From: an uncultured Prevotellaceae bacterium
GTDB taxonomy: Bacteria > Bacteroidota > Bacteroidia > Bacteroidales > Bacteroidaceae
Direction: 5' to 3'
Assembly (NCBI GenBank): GCA_902800185.1
Contig: CADCDK010000013.1
Coordinates: forward strand, 1-59,059
DNA length: 59,059 nt
The position numbers were made by a program, and so were the translations under genes. Under the pieces are notes generated by a model. It was not told the DNA's origin. It saw only the letters and a program-made list of their open reading frames with translations, and made no database searches. This document shows, piece by piece, positions 26,235 through 36,814 of the stretch; position 1 is the stretch's first letter; each line of letters begins with the position of its first letter.

Positions 26235-29200
26235 ATGAAGCAGTACAGACTCGTGGATAACGTTGTGGGATGGCTGGCTTTCGCCATTGCTGCATTCGTC
26301 TATTGTTCCACGATTGAGCCGACAGCCTCGTTTTGGGACTGTCCTGAGTTTATTTCCACAGGCTACAAACTGGAAGTTGGACATCCACCGGGTGCCCCGT
26401 TCTTCATGCTCACCGCCAATCTGTTCTCGCAGTTTGCAAGCGAGCCTTCGCAGGTGGCTTTGATGGTAAACATGATGAGTGCGCTACTCTCGGCAACGAC
26501 AATCCTATTCCTTTTCTGGAGTATCACGCACCTGACGCGACGACTCATCGTGAAAGACTGGAGTGAGCTGACTCCTGCCAAGCTTGTTGCCATTGAGGCG
26601 AGCGGACTGGTGGGTGCGTTGATTTACACGTTCAGCGACACGTTCTGGTTCTCTGCCGTCGAGGGTGAGGTCTATGCTTATTCTTCGGCTTTCACCGCTG
26701 TTGTATTCTGGCTCATCCTGAAATGGGAAGACCATGCCGACGAGCCTCACAGCGACCGTTGGCTGGTGCTCATTGCCTACATGACGGGACTCAGCATCGG
26801 CGTTCATTTGCTGAACTTGCTCTGCATCCCCGCCATTGTCTTGGTTTACTGCTATCGCCGTTTCCCCAACATCGAGGCTAAAGGCTCGATGATTGCTTTG
26901 GGAGTCTCGTTTGTCATTGTTGCAGCAGTGCTCTACGGTGTTGTGCCAGGCATCATTACAGTGGGTGGATGGTTTGAACTGTTCTTCGTCAATACGTTAG
27001 GCTGTCCTTTCAACACTGGCGAAATCATCTATATCTTCCTGCTTGTAGCAACCGTGATCTGGGCTATATGGGAAACTTCGCGTGACAAGAGTGAGCGGCG
27101 GCAGAATATTGCCTTCCTGCTCAGTGTTGGCATGCTCGGCATCCCGTTCTATGGTTACGGATGGTCGGCAGTGGCTATTGGCGTTGTTGTGCTGGTGGCA
27201 TTGTGGTTTGTACTCAACTACCACAAGACCATTGACAAAAAGAAGATAGCCCTTGTCTCAGCCCGTATCAAGAACACCACGCTGCTCTGTCTGCTGATGC
27301 TCATGATCGGCTACTCTTCGTATGCTGTCATCGTCATCCGCTCCTCTGCCAACCCGCCGATGGATCAGAACTCTCCTGAAGACATCTTCACTCTGGGCAA
27401 CTACCTCAGCCGTGACCAGTATGGTGATCGCCCCTTGCTCTACGGACAGGCCTACACCTCGCAGGTGGCACTAGAGATTGAAGGCAATATGTGCAAGCCC
27501 CGTTTCAACGAAGGAGCACCCATCTATAGCCGTAAGGAGAAAGCTACGGCTGACGAGAAAGACTCTTATTTCGTGGTCAGCCATAAGAACAAGTACATCT
27601 ATGCCCAGAACATGCTCTTCCCCCGCATGCACGATTCCAGTCATGCACAGGACTACGAGAGTTGGATGGGAGGTGTCGAGGGTGTTCAGATTCCTTATGA
27701 CCGCTGTGGCGAGAACATGATGGTCAAGATGCCGACCATGATGGAGAACATTCGTTTCTTCCTTTCCTATCAGTGCAACTTCATGTACTGGCGCTACTTC
27801 ATGTGGAACTTCGCTGGACGCCAGAACGACATCCAGGGACATGGCGAACTGGAGCATGGAAACTGGTTGACGGGTATCTCGTTCTTCGACAATATGATGC
27901 TGGGTGACCAGAGTAAGTTGCCCGACGACCTCAAGGCCAACAAGGGACACAATGTCTTCTATTGTCTGCCCCTGTTGTTAGGACTTATTGGACTCTTCTG
28001 GCAGGCATGGCGCGGACGGCGCGGCATCCGCCAGTTCTGGGTAGTATTCTTCCTGTTCTTCATGACAGGTCTTGCCATCGTCGTTTACTTGAACCAGACA
28101 CCTGTGCAGCCTCGTGAGCGCGACTATGCCTATGCAGGTTCTTTCTATGCCTATGCCATCTGGTGCGGCATTGGCGTGGCTGCCGTCATCGACCTCATCA
28201 AGAAATACTGCAAATTGAGTGGTGTTGCCGTTTCTGCCATCGTGGGCGTTGCAGCCCTGCTCGTTCCTATTCAGATGGCTTCGCAGACATGGGACGACCA
28301 CGACCGCTCAGGACGTTATACCTGTCGCGACTTCGGACAGAATTATCTCATGACTCTGCAGGACAAGGGTAATCCCATCATCTTCACCAACGGCGACAAC
28401 GACACCTTCCCGCTCTGGTACAACCAGGATGTAGAAGGAGTGCGTCCTGATGCCCGTGTCTGCAATCTCAGCTACCTGCAGACCGACTGGTACATAGACC
28501 AGATGAAGCGTCCTGCCTATACGTCTCCTTCGCTGCCTATCACTTGGCCGCGTATCGAGTATTGCTCGGGAACCAACGACTACGTTGAGGTGGTGCCTCG
28601 TTACAAAGAAGAGATATTGGCCTTCTATGACTCCTATCCAGAGGAGGCAGCCCGCCAGTTTGGTGAGGAGCCTTTCGAACTGAAGAACATTCTCAAATAC
28701 TGGGTACGTTCAAAAGAGAAGGATACTCACTTTATTCCTACTGACACCGTCTATGTCACTATTGACAAGGATGCCGTGCGCCGCAGCGGTATGCTCATGG
28801 CTGCCGATTCCATCCCCGATAAGATGGTTATCTCGTTGGCAGGCAAGCGTGCGCTGTATAAAGGCGACCTGATGATGCTTGAGCTCATTGCCCAGTCTAA
28901 TTGGGAGCGTCCCATCTATGTAGCCATGACCGTTGGTCAGGATAACTACATGAACCTTGGCGACAACTTCGTACAGGAAGGACTGGCTAACCGTATCACG
29001 CCGTTCACCACCAACATCAATGGTCATCCCGTTGATGGAGCTAAGACTTTCGATACGGAGAAGACCTACAATAACATCATGAACCGCTACAAGTTTGGCG
29101 GACTTTCCACTCCTGGGCTCTACCTTGACGAAACCGTGATGCGCATGTGCTACACCCATCGTACCCTAATGGCACAGTTGGCCATGAATCTCATCACCGA

Positions 29201-29582
29201 AGGCAAGGATCAGATGGCCAAAAATGTGCTTGCCAAGATGGAGAAGGAGATACCTTATTATAACGTCCCCGTTAACTATCGCAGTGGCTCCATGGATGTT
29301 GCGCAGGCCTATGCCCTGCTTGGCATGAAGCAAAAAGCACTTGAGGTTGACCGTGCCCTGTGGAAGAATGCCAGACAGTATGCCCAGTGGTACCTCAGTC
29401 TTAGTCCCAAGCGCTTTGCGCTCGCGCAGACCGACTGCCTGACGCAGTTCTACATCATGCAGCGCATCATGCAGGTAACAGAAATGGTCGATCCGCAGCT
29501 TGCCAAGCAGCAGAATGAGGAGTGCAACCGCCTCTATGCAGAGTTCCAAATGCGAGGTGGAAAAGTTCCCTCTTACGAATAA
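26235..29582 (+). CDS. DUF2723 membrane protein, GT-C type glycosyltransferase
   Basis: A 1115-residue polytopic protein. The N-terminal 600 residues carry about twelve membrane segments. The DUF2723 signature is at the start: STIEPTASFWDCPEFISTGYKL, with the acidic pair in the first periplasmic loop typical of GT-C O-mannosyltransferase-like enzymes. The C-terminal 500 residues are soluble and end with TPR-like helices (AQAYALLGMKQKALEVD). Members are placed in CAZy family GT117 and are thought to transfer a sugar from a polyprenyl donor on the periplasmic face. Protein O-glycosylation in Bacteroidetes is one proposal, but the substrate is not proven. It has its own promoter and is followed by the deacetylase gene 8 nt later. 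Confidence 0.82.
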   Translation: MKQYRLVDNVVGWLAFAIAAFVYCSTIEPTASFWDCPEFISTGYKLEVGHPPGAPFFMLTANLFSQFASEPSQVALMVNMMSALLSATTILFLFWSITHLTRRLIVKDWSELTPAKLVAIEASGLVGALIYTFSDTFWFSAVEGEVYAYSSAFTAVVFWLILKWEDHADEPHSDRWLVLIAYMTGLSIGVHLLNLLCIPAIVLVYCYRRFPNIEAKGSMIALGVSFVIVAAVLYGVVPGIITVGGWFELFFVNTLGCPFNTGEIIYIFLLVATVIWAIWETSRDKSERRQNIAFLLSVGMLGIPFYGYGWSAVAIGVVVLVALWFVLNYHKTIDKKKIALVSARIKNTTLLCLLMLMIGYSSYAVIVIRSSANPPMDQNSPEDIFTLGNYLSRDQYGDRPLLYGQAYTSQVALEIEGNMCKPRFNEGAPIYSRKEKATADEKDSYFVVSHKNKYIYAQNMLFPRMHDSSHAQDYESWMGGVEGVQIPYDRCGENMMVKMPTMMENIRFFLSYQCNFMYWRYFMWNFAGRQNDIQGHGELEHGNWLTGISFFDNMMLGDQSKLPDDLKANKGHNVFYCLPLLLGLIGLFWQAWRGRRGIRQFWVVFFLFFMTGLAIVVYLNQTPVQPRERDYAYAGSFYAYAIWCGIGVAAVIDLIKKYCKLSGVAVSAIVGVAALLVPIQMASQTWDDHDRSGRYTCRDFGQNYLMTLQDKGNPIIFTNGDNDTFPLWYNQDVEGVRPDARVCNLSYLQTDWYIDQMKRPAYTSPSLPITWPRIEYCSGTNDYVEVVPRYKEEILAFYDSYPEEAARQFGEEPFELKNILKYWVRSKEKDTHFIPTDTVYVTIDKDAVRRSGMLMAADSIPDKMVISLAGKRALYKGDLMMLELIAQSNWERPIYVAMTVGQDNYMNLGDNFVQEGLANRITPFTTNINGHPVDGAKTFDTEKTYNNIMNRYKFGGLSTPGLYLDETVMRMCYTHRTLMAQLAMNLITEGKDQMAKNVLAKMEKEIPYYNVPVNYRSGSMDVAQAYALLGMKQKALEVDRALWKNARQYAQWYLSLSPKRFALAQTDCLTQFYIMQRIMQVTEMVDPQLAKQQNEECNRLYAEFQMRGGKVPSYE

Positions 29583-29590
29583 GACACAAT

Positions 29591-30202
29591 ATGTTTATAG
29601 AACAGCCATCTAAGTGGTTGCGCTGGATTTATCCAAAGGCAATCTGGAGAATGGATCCATCTGACAAGGCCGTCTATCTGACCTTTGACGATGGACCCAT
29701 TCCTCAAGCAACGCCATTTATCTTGCAGATTCTCAAGGAGTTCGATGTCAAGGCGACGTTCTTTATGGTGGGTGACAATGTCAGGAAATATCCCGAACTT
29801 TTCCAGCGCATTGTGGATGAAGGGCATCAGGTGGGCAACCATACGTTCAATCACCTTGGAGCTTTCAAACATTGGAACGTCACCTACATCATCAATACCT
29901 ACCTTGCCAACGAACTCATTCATTCCCACCTCTTCCGTCCGCCTCATGGATGGATGCGCTTCAGCGAATACTACTGGCTGCATAAGTACTTCAAGATTGT
30001 GATGTGGGATGTCGTCACGCGCGACTACTCCAAGTGGACTACAGCAGAGGACGTTGTCGAAAACGTGAAGCGCTATGCCCGTAACGGCTCCATTATCACT
30101 TTCCATGACTCCTTGAAGAGCATTGACAAACTCCGCACGGCCCTTCCCGAAACCCTTACTTGGCTTCGAGAACAAGGCTATGCTTTCAAGACCTTTGAGT
30201 GA
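29591..30202 (+). CDS. Polysaccharide deacetylase family protein (NodB-like)
   Basis: A 203-residue carbohydrate esterase 4 protein. Visible motifs are TFDDGP with Asp33 and Asp34, HTFNH as the metal-binding HxxxH, RPPHG, and FHDS near residue 172. These give a full catalytic set for metal-dependent removal of N-acetyl groups from a glycan. There is no signal peptide, so it may be cytoplasmic or may belong to the membrane-associated MprF/PgaB-unrelated short group. The ATG at 29591 is used since homology begins there; an in-frame start at 29522 overlaps the gene upstream. It is 8 nt after the DUF2723 gene. Confidence 0.88.
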   Translation: MFIEQPSKWLRWIYPKAIWRMDPSDKAVYLTFDDGPIPQATPFILQILKEFDVKATFFMVGDNVRKYPELFQRIVDEGHQVGNHTFNHLGAFKHWNVTYIINTYLANELIHSHLFRPPHGWMRFSEYYWLHKYFKIVMWDVVTRDYSKWTTAEDVVENVKRYARNGSIITFHDSLKSIDKLRTALPETLTWLREQGYAFKTFE

Positions 30203-30240
30203 AAGCATCTGGAATACCGCGTGAAATATCACAAAGAAGA

Positions 30241-32562
30241 ATGAAAAGAATAGTATTGATGATTGTTGCTGTCCTCATGTGGGGGGTAGCAAAAGCTCAG
30301 ACAGACAGCACAGCTGTAGAAGAAATCTCGGTTGCGGGTAAGCAAGAGAAATCGGAGCTCGTTTCGATTTCCGAACGTGAGCAAGCTCGGCCAAGGGCCA
30401 AAGTCGGTGTCGTCCTTAGTGGCGGCGGTGCGAAGGGCATGGCACACATCGGTGTGCTGAAGGTGCTGGAGAAAGCAGGCATCCCCATTGATGTCGTTAC
30501 TGGTACGTCAATAGGCAGTATCGTCGGTGGACTCTATGCCATCGGCTACAACTCCCATTCGCTCGACTCGATGGCAAGGGCACAAGACTGGACCTTCGTT
30601 ATTACTGACAAGGAGAACTTGCGCAACCAGAGTCTTCTCGACCGCAAGAAACAAAATACTTATTTGTTCTCCACGGGCTTTACCTTTGGCAAGCGCGACC
30701 TGAATGCTGGAGGTCTCATCAAGGGTAAGAACTTGGCAGAGCTGTTCCAAAAGCTCTTTGTGGGCTACACCGACTCGCTCGATTTTACAAAAGACCTGCA
30801 GATTCCCTTTGCTTGTGTAGCTACAAACATCATGGACAACAGCGAAGTGGTATTTCATAGTGGAAAACTTCCGCAGGCCATACGCGCCTCGATGTCCATC
30901 CCTGCTGCCTTTGCGCCTGTGAGAATTGGCGACATGGTGTTGGTTGATGGTGGTTTGAAGAACAATTATCCCGTTGATGTGGCTCGCGAGATGGGTGCTG
31001 ATGTCGTCATTGGTGTTACATTGAATGGTAAGCCGAAGACAGCTGAAGATATCACGGGTACCATGAAAATCGTTGGTCAGATCATTGATGTGAACTGTAT
31101 CAACAAATATGCAGAAAACAAGGCCATCACCGATTTGTGGATGAATGTGGATCCTCATGGTTATTCCACTGCCAGCTTTACGGCTGAGGCCGTTGACTCC
31201 CTGATACGTTATGGTGAGGAAGAAGCCATGCGCCACTGGGATCAGATTATCGCCTTGAAACAACTCATCGGCATCGATGACTCTTTCCGTCCCACCATTC
31301 ATCATCCCCTGCGGCCTGACGCTATGACAGAGCGCCAGCATGTCACCAGTTTTACTTTCGAAAACATGACACCACAGGCAGAGCGGTTCTTGAGACAGAA
31401 ATTCCATTTGAACAAGGTTGACAGTATTGATGCCAAAATGGAACAGGAACTTACGACGAGTATGCGTATGGACCTTTTCTATCAAACAGCCGAGTGTCAG
31501 CTGGTGCCTGACGGTGACGGAGTGCGAGTCGTCCTTTTGGCAGGCAATCGCAAGTCTATGCAACTCTATGGTGGTGTGCGCTACGATACAGAAGAATATG
31601 CTGCTGTGCAGTTGGGACTCGACATTCCTCTGAAGACTGCCATCCCCGTTGAAACCGACCTTACGCTTCGTCTGGGTAAGCGTCTGATGGCTCGTGGTGA
31701 GATCACTATTCACCCCCGCTTCTTCACTCGACCGACATTTAGCTATACGTTCCGTGATAACGATGTCGATGTCTATACCTATGGTCATCTGGATTACAAT
31801 ATCCGTTACAGCCATTCCCAGGCAGAATTACTGCCTATCAATTTATACCTGCGTCATTTCAACTTGCAGATGGGACTGCGCTGGGACTATTTTGACTATC
31901 GCAACAAGCTCGGTTCGGAATCGGCTGTACGTGTAAGACTTGATAATGATCATTTCTTCAGTTACCGTACTCGTCTGTCCTATAACAGTGAGGACAGCTG
32001 GTACTTTCCCACGCGTGGTGCCCGCTTTAATGCTGAATACGCTTATTTTACCAACGACTTTGCCAAGCTCGACATCTTTGATGCCGAAGGCAACAAAGTG
32101 GACAAGGCCAAGGGTATGAGTGACGTCAGTGCCGACTGGCGCATGTCGTTTACTCTTGGCAGCCGTTTCACCATACAGCCGATGCTCTATGGTCGCTTGC
32201 TCTTTGGTTCTGTCGTTCCCCCCATATTCGGCAACACCATTGGTGGTGGATGGTTTGGTCACTATCTCGAGCAGCAGATGCCCTTTGCCGGCATTGGCAA
32301 TATGGAATATGTTGAGTCTCAGTTTGTAGCGGCTCAACTTCAGGCACAACAGCGCATGGGCGACAATAACTACTTGGTGCTGCGTGTGGCTGCTGGCCAA
32401 CACTCCTATAAGGTGAAGGAACTCTTTGACCATCATGCCATGTTTGGCATTCAGGGAGCCTATTATTACAACACACCGTTTGGCCCGATTGGTGCTACGT
32501 TAGGCTATAGTAACCATACGAAGGAAACTTATCTTTTCCTGAATCTCGGATATGAATTCTAA
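30241..32562 (+). CDS. Patatin-like phospholipase with outer-membrane barrel (PlpD-like)
   Basis: A 773-residue protein. Residues 1-19 are a signal peptide (KRIVLMIVAVLMWGVAKAQ). The patatin domain at about 54-300 has the oxyanion loop SGGGAKG (60-66), the nucleophile Ser90 in GTSIG and the catalytic Asp236 in DGG. A POTRA-like segment follows, and the last 350 residues form a BamA-type barrel ending in LGYEF. This is the type Vd (PlpD) layout, with the lipase at the outer membrane. A GTG at 30199 would extend the frame upstream, but the signal peptide begins at the ATG at 30241. It may act in phospholipid turnover. Confidence 0.9.
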   Translation: MKRIVLMIVAVLMWGVAKAQTDSTAVEEISVAGKQEKSELVSISEREQARPRAKVGVVLSGGGAKGMAHIGVLKVLEKAGIPIDVVTGTSIGSIVGGLYAIGYNSHSLDSMARAQDWTFVITDKENLRNQSLLDRKKQNTYLFSTGFTFGKRDLNAGGLIKGKNLAELFQKLFVGYTDSLDFTKDLQIPFACVATNIMDNSEVVFHSGKLPQAIRASMSIPAAFAPVRIGDMVLVDGGLKNNYPVDVAREMGADVVIGVTLNGKPKTAEDITGTMKIVGQIIDVNCINKYAENKAITDLWMNVDPHGYSTASFTAEAVDSLIRYGEEEAMRHWDQIIALKQLIGIDDSFRPTIHHPLRPDAMTERQHVTSFTFENMTPQAERFLRQKFHLNKVDSIDAKMEQELTTSMRMDLFYQTAECQLVPDGDGVRVVLLAGNRKSMQLYGGVRYDTEEYAAVQLGLDIPLKTAIPVETDLTLRLGKRLMARGEITIHPRFFTRPTFSYTFRDNDVDVYTYGHLDYNIRYSHSQAELLPINLYLRHFNLQMGLRWDYFDYRNKLGSESAVRVRLDNDHFFSYRTRLSYNSEDSWYFPTRGARFNAEYAYFTNDFAKLDIFDAEGNKVDKAKGMSDVSADWRMSFTLGSRFTIQPMLYGRLLFGSVVPPIFGNTIGGGWFGHYLEQQMPFAGIGNMEYVESQFVAAQLQAQQRMGDNNYLVLRVAAGQHSYKVKELFDHHAMFGIQGAYYYNTPFGPIGATLGYSNHTKETYLFLNLGYEF

Positions 32563-32573
32563 TAAATAAAATA

Positions 32574-33608
32574 ATGTATAAAATGAAAGCAATTCGAACA
32601 ATTTTGACTATGATGATGCTTGTGTCATTATATAGTTGTGGTGAGAAAAGACAGGCTGTTCAAGAGCAGACGGTTAGAGTGAAGGTTCAACAGATTCAGA
32701 CGGAAGCAGTCAATGGAGAGCAAGGCTTCTCCGGCACGATTGAAGAGTCGAGTGGCGCTTCGTTGTCGTTTGCCGTGTCGGGTACTATTAAGAAGATCTA
32801 CGTTACAGCCGGACAGGTTGTCGGTGCCGGTCAACTGATTGCAGAACTGGATCCCACAACGTTGAATCATGCCTACACCATCGCGAAGACTTCGCTGGAA
32901 CAGGTTCAGGACACATATAACCGTATGAAGGAACTGCACGACTCTGGTTCGCTGCCCGAGATGCAGTGGATTCAGATTGAAAACGAACTGAAGTCGGCCA
33001 TCGCATCAGAGGCAATGTCGAAGAAGTCGTTGAACGATACAAAGCTCTATGCTCCTTTCAGTGGTTTCATTGCCTCAAAGGATGCTGAGATCGGACAGAA
33101 CTCTGCTCCTGGCATGCCCATCGTGAAGCTGGTCAGCATCGGTAATGTGAAAGTGAAAATCTCTGTACCCGAAGATGACGTGCAGCGTATAGCCAAGGGG
33201 TCATCGATGAAGATCATCGTTCCCGCATTGAACAACCGTGAGTTCTCCGGTCGTGTGACAGAACGCGGTGTGAGTGCCGACCCCCGTTCAAGAACATACG
33301 AGGTGAAGGCTACTATACAGAACAGTGACGGTCAGTTGTTGCCAGGCATGATCTGTCAGGCATTCACCAACTATATGCAGGGCACAACGGGTGTGTTTGT
33401 CCCAGCCAATCTGGTACAGTTGGACGGCGACAACAAGACCTTTGTTTGGGTCGTCAATGGTGGAAAGGCTGTGAAACGTGAGATTACCATCAGCAGTGAG
33501 ACTGCTCAGGGTGCGCAGGTCAGCGGAGGACTCTCTGCTGGTGACCAGATTATCGTTGCTGGCCAGCAGAAAGTCAGCAACGGCATGAAGGTGGAGATTG
33601 TGAAGTGA
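32574..33608 (+). CDS. RND efflux membrane-fusion (periplasmic adaptor) lipoprotein
   Basis: A 344-residue adaptor of the HlyD/AcrA group. The N-terminus has a hydrophobic segment and the lipobox LYSC. The barrel-sandwich (SFAVSGTIKKIYVTAGQVVGAGQLIAELD) and the alpha-hairpin with a short coiled coil follow. The second lipoyl half (LYAPFSGFIASKDAEIGQ), the beta-barrel and the membrane-proximal domain complete the fold. It connects the RND pump to the TolC channel encoded next. ATG 32574 is the first start; ATG 32583 is also possible. Gene order adaptor-pump-channel, all in one direction, is the classical operon. Confidence 0.93.
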   Translation: MYKMKAIRTILTMMMLVSLYSCGEKRQAVQEQTVRVKVQQIQTEAVNGEQGFSGTIEESSGASLSFAVSGTIKKIYVTAGQVVGAGQLIAELDPTTLNHAYTIAKTSLEQVQDTYNRMKELHDSGSLPEMQWIQIENELKSAIASEAMSKKSLNDTKLYAPFSGFIASKDAEIGQNSAPGMPIVKLVSIGNVKVKISVPEDDVQRIAKGSSMKIIVPALNNREFSGRVTERGVSADPRSRTYEVKATIQNSDGQLLPGMICQAFTNYMQGTTGVFVPANLVQLDGDNKTFVWVVNGGKAVKREITISSETAQGAQVSGGLSAGDQIIVAGQQKVSNGMKVEIVK

Positions 33609-33639
33609 ACAATGAAAACTGAGAATAGCTACCGCTGTT

Positions 33640-36600
33640 ATGGAAGAGAATAAAGGAAAGAAAATGAGTCTGCAGGAGTGGTCGATGCACTATCGGCAGA
33701 TCATCATACTGCTCGTGAGCTGCTTAGTGGCTTTGGGCATCTATGGCTTGTCGAACATCAATAAGAACGAGTTCCCCGACTTCACCATCCGTCAGGGTAT
33801 CGTTATAGCCGTCTATCCTGGTGTAACTTCACAGGAAATGGAGGAACAGGTGACCAAGCCTCTGGAGAAATACATCTTTCAGTATCGTGAAGTAAAGAAG
33901 GAGAAAACCGTCTCCTTTACGAGAGAAGGCATCAGTGTCATTAAGGTAGAGCTGAACGACGACCTAATGAATAAGGACGAGTTTTGGTCGAAGTTCAAGC
34001 ACGGTGTACAGGATTTCCACTCCCTATTGCCGAGTGGTGTCTTGGCCATTGTGGTGAATGATGACTTCGGTGATACGTCTGCGCTGTTGCTGGCTATGGA
34101 GTCGGAGGATAAGACCTATCGCGAACTGAACGACTACATGAACACCCTTATCGACTCGCTGCGCATGATTCCAAGCGTGGGTAAGATGAGTGTCCACGGG
34201 GAGCAGCATGACCAGATCAGTATCTATATCGATAGTGACAAGCTGTCACACTATGGCATCAGCTACCTGACGATTGCCCAGGTACTGAGGGGTAAGGGAT
34301 TCGTGACAACTGCAGGACGCGTACAGAACGATGGCTTCAAGTCGCCTATCTATGTGGATCATGCGCTCAACAAGATTTACGACGTGGAGAATACGCTGAT
34401 CTATACGGATGGTCAAGGCAACAACGTGCGACTGAAAGATGTAGCTACCGTGAAGCGTGAGTATCCGAAGAGAAAATCCTTTATCACCAGCAATGGCAAA
34501 AAGTGCTTACTCCTGTCGGTTGAAATCAAGAAGGGACAGGATGTGTCGAAGATGGGTTCGGAAATCTATGACAAGTTGGCTCAGTTCAAAAAGGACATTC
34601 CTAACGATGTGAATCTGACCATCATCACCGACCAGAAGAAAGTGGTGGACGACTCTATCGAGAACTTCCTGCATGAGCTGCTGATAGCTATAACGACAGT
34701 GATTTTGGTGGTGGTACTCATCATGCCTGTACGAGTGGCAATGGTGGCTGCTGGCACGATGCCTATCACCATCTTTATCTCGCTGGGCACCTTCTACATG
34801 TTCGGTATCGAGCTGAATACCGTGACGCTGGCAGCACTCATCGTGACCTTGGGAATGATTGTGGATGATGCCATTGTGATTATTGACTCATATATGGAGA
34901 TGATGGCCGAAGGCAAACCGCGTTGGCAGGCCAGTATCGATGCCACCGTCCACTTCCTGAAGTCTATCTTCACCGCTACGCTGTGTATTTCGGTGACTTT
35001 CTTCCCGTTCCTCATTGTGATGAAGGGGCAGTTCAAAGACTTCCTGCTCTCTTTCCCCTGGGCCATTAGTATTGTGCTTTTCATCTCAATGATTATTGCA
35101 CAGACGTTGCTGCCCATCCTGCAATATTTCTTTATCAAGAAGCCCATCGAGGCTGCCAAACCCAAGAACGGCAAGAAGCCCTTCAACCTGCTCGACATCA
35201 TGGACAAGTATTACAAGATACTGTTGGCCTGGTGTTTCCGCCATCCGTGGGCAACCATTGGTATGGGTGCCGTCGGATTCGTCATAGGCTGTGTGATATT
35301 CCTCCATACACCCCAGAAGATGATGCCTATCGCCGACCGCAATCAGTTTGCAGTAGAAATCTACTTGCCTATCGGAACGAGTATCGAGCGTACAGCTGAA
35401 ATTGCTGACTCGTTGGAACACATGATCAGTAAGGACGAGCGGGTAGTGGGCATAGCATCCTTCAAGGGCTGTGCCTCACCGCGTTTCCATACAGCATACG
35501 CTCCCCAGTCTCCTACTGAGGACTATGCACAGTTCATTGTCAATACAAAGAGCAACGAAGCCACTGCACAATTGGTAGATGAGTGTACGAAAAAATACAG
35601 TACGATGTTCCCCGAGGCATACGTCAAGATTAAGCAGCTGAGCTTCAGCAGTTGTTCCGTACCCATAGAGGTGCGTCTGAAATGCGATAACCTCCATCTG
35701 CTGCAAACCTATTCTGACAGCGTTGTTCAGATTCTGCGTCAGATGCCGGAGTTGCTGCTTGTACGCACCAACATGTTGGAACCGTTAGCTACCACGCGCA
35801 TCAAGATTGATGACGAGAAGGCCAGTCGCTTGGGTATCACCAACGAGGATGTTGAGCTGCAGATGGCCTTCCGCTTTGGTGACGGCTTTACCGTTAGTAC
35901 GGCTTGGGAGGGCGACTATGACGTGAACGTGATGATGAAGACTCAGAATTCAGACCGGGCCACGAAGCAGGATGTGATGGACGAGCTGATACCTATTGGC
36001 ATCTCCGCTGCCCTTCCCAGCAATCTTGAAGAGTTGAAGAGCGTGGCAACGAGTGGTAGTTTCCAGCCCAGTGTACCTTTGCGCCAGTTTGCAGAAGTTG
36101 TTCCCACTTGGCAGTATGGTCAGATCTATCACCGCAACGGTTTACGTACCGTTACAGTAATGGCCGAGGTAGCCCGTGGACAGAACGATGGTATTGTGAC
36201 CAGGAAAATTATGAAGCATCTGGCCGACTTCAAATTGCCCGAGGGTATGCAGTTAGAGTACGGCGGACAGTATGAGGCTGACAACGAGACCGGTCCACAG
36301 ATTGCCGGTGCCCTCGTCATGTCTGTCATGATCATCTTCTTCGTTCTGCTATGGCATTTCAAGAGTGTCAGCGAGGCTCTGCTCATCATGGTTTGCCTCA
36401 CACTCTGCGTATTCGGTATGGCTATCGGCTTGCTGATCCAGGGAGTGGAATTCTCAATGACCAGTGTCTTGGGCTTCGTGTCGCTCATGGGTATCTTAGT
36501 GCGCAACGGCGTCATCCTGTTCGACTATGCGGAAGAGGTAAGGGAACTGGAGCATCTTTCGCTCAAGGATGCCATTCACGTGGCAGCCGAGCGCCGTATG

Positions 36601-36792
36601 CGTCCGATCTTCCTGACATCTGCCGCAGCCTCCATGGGTGTGGTTCCGATGATTCTCGGTGGAAGTGCACTCTGGGTACCCATGGGTGCCGTTATCTGTT
36701 ATGGTACGCTGATTACCATGTTCTTCATCCTGACTGTCATGCCTATCGCTTACTGGAAGGTGATGGGAAGTGGAGAGAAAATCAAGAATTAA
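33640..36792 (+). CDS. RND-type efflux pump
   Basis: A 1050-residue inner-membrane transporter of the HAE/MMPL-like RND family with twelve membrane segments and two large periplasmic loops. The proton-relay motif MIVDDAIVIIDSY is visible in TM4. Large loops follow TM1 and TM7. It begins 31 nt after the adaptor gene. No residues indicate a specific drug, and Bacteroidetes pumps of this kind serve drug, bile or metabolite export. A cytosolic substrate cannot be inferred. Confidence 0.93.
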   Translation: MEENKGKKMSLQEWSMHYRQIIILLVSCLVALGIYGLSNINKNEFPDFTIRQGIVIAVYPGVTSQEMEEQVTKPLEKYIFQYREVKKEKTVSFTREGISVIKVELNDDLMNKDEFWSKFKHGVQDFHSLLPSGVLAIVVNDDFGDTSALLLAMESEDKTYRELNDYMNTLIDSLRMIPSVGKMSVHGEQHDQISIYIDSDKLSHYGISYLTIAQVLRGKGFVTTAGRVQNDGFKSPIYVDHALNKIYDVENTLIYTDGQGNNVRLKDVATVKREYPKRKSFITSNGKKCLLLSVEIKKGQDVSKMGSEIYDKLAQFKKDIPNDVNLTIITDQKKVVDDSIENFLHELLIAITTVILVVVLIMPVRVAMVAAGTMPITIFISLGTFYMFGIELNTVTLAALIVTLGMIVDDAIVIIDSYMEMMAEGKPRWQASIDATVHFLKSIFTATLCISVTFFPFLIVMKGQFKDFLLSFPWAISIVLFISMIIAQTLLPILQYFFIKKPIEAAKPKNGKKPFNLLDIMDKYYKILLAWCFRHPWATIGMGAVGFVIGCVIFLHTPQKMMPIADRNQFAVEIYLPIGTSIERTAEIADSLEHMISKDERVVGIASFKGCASPRFHTAYAPQSPTEDYAQFIVNTKSNEATAQLVDECTKKYSTMFPEAYVKIKQLSFSSCSVPIEVRLKCDNLHLLQTYSDSVVQILRQMPELLLVRTNMLEPLATTRIKIDDEKASRLGITNEDVELQMAFRFGDGFTVSTAWEGDYDVNVMMKTQNSDRATKQDVMDELIPIGISAALPSNLEELKSVATSGSFQPSVPLRQFAEVVPTWQYGQIYHRNGLRTVTVMAEVARGQNDGIVTRKIMKHLADFKLPEGMQLEYGGQYEADNETGPQIAGALVMSVMIIFFVLLWHFKSVSEALLIMVCLTLCVFGMAIGLLIQGVEFSMTSVLGFVSLMGILVRNGVILFDYAEEVRELEHLSLKDAIHVAAERRMRPIFLTSAAASMGVVPMILGGSALWVPMGAVICYGTLITMFFILTVMPIAYWKVMGSGEKIKN

Positions 36793-36814
36793 GAATTAAA
36801 AGTTAAGAATCAAG

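Noticed and set aside
30199-30240. GTG start extending the patatin protein by 14 residues
   Set aside because: The signal peptide begins at ATG 30241, and the extension would put 14 polar residues before it.
30508-31815. A 435-codon open frame opposite the patatin gene
   Set aside because: It lies entirely antisense to a protein with an intact lipase triad and barrel. It has no promoter, and its sequence shows no domain. Long antisense frames are expected at this base composition.
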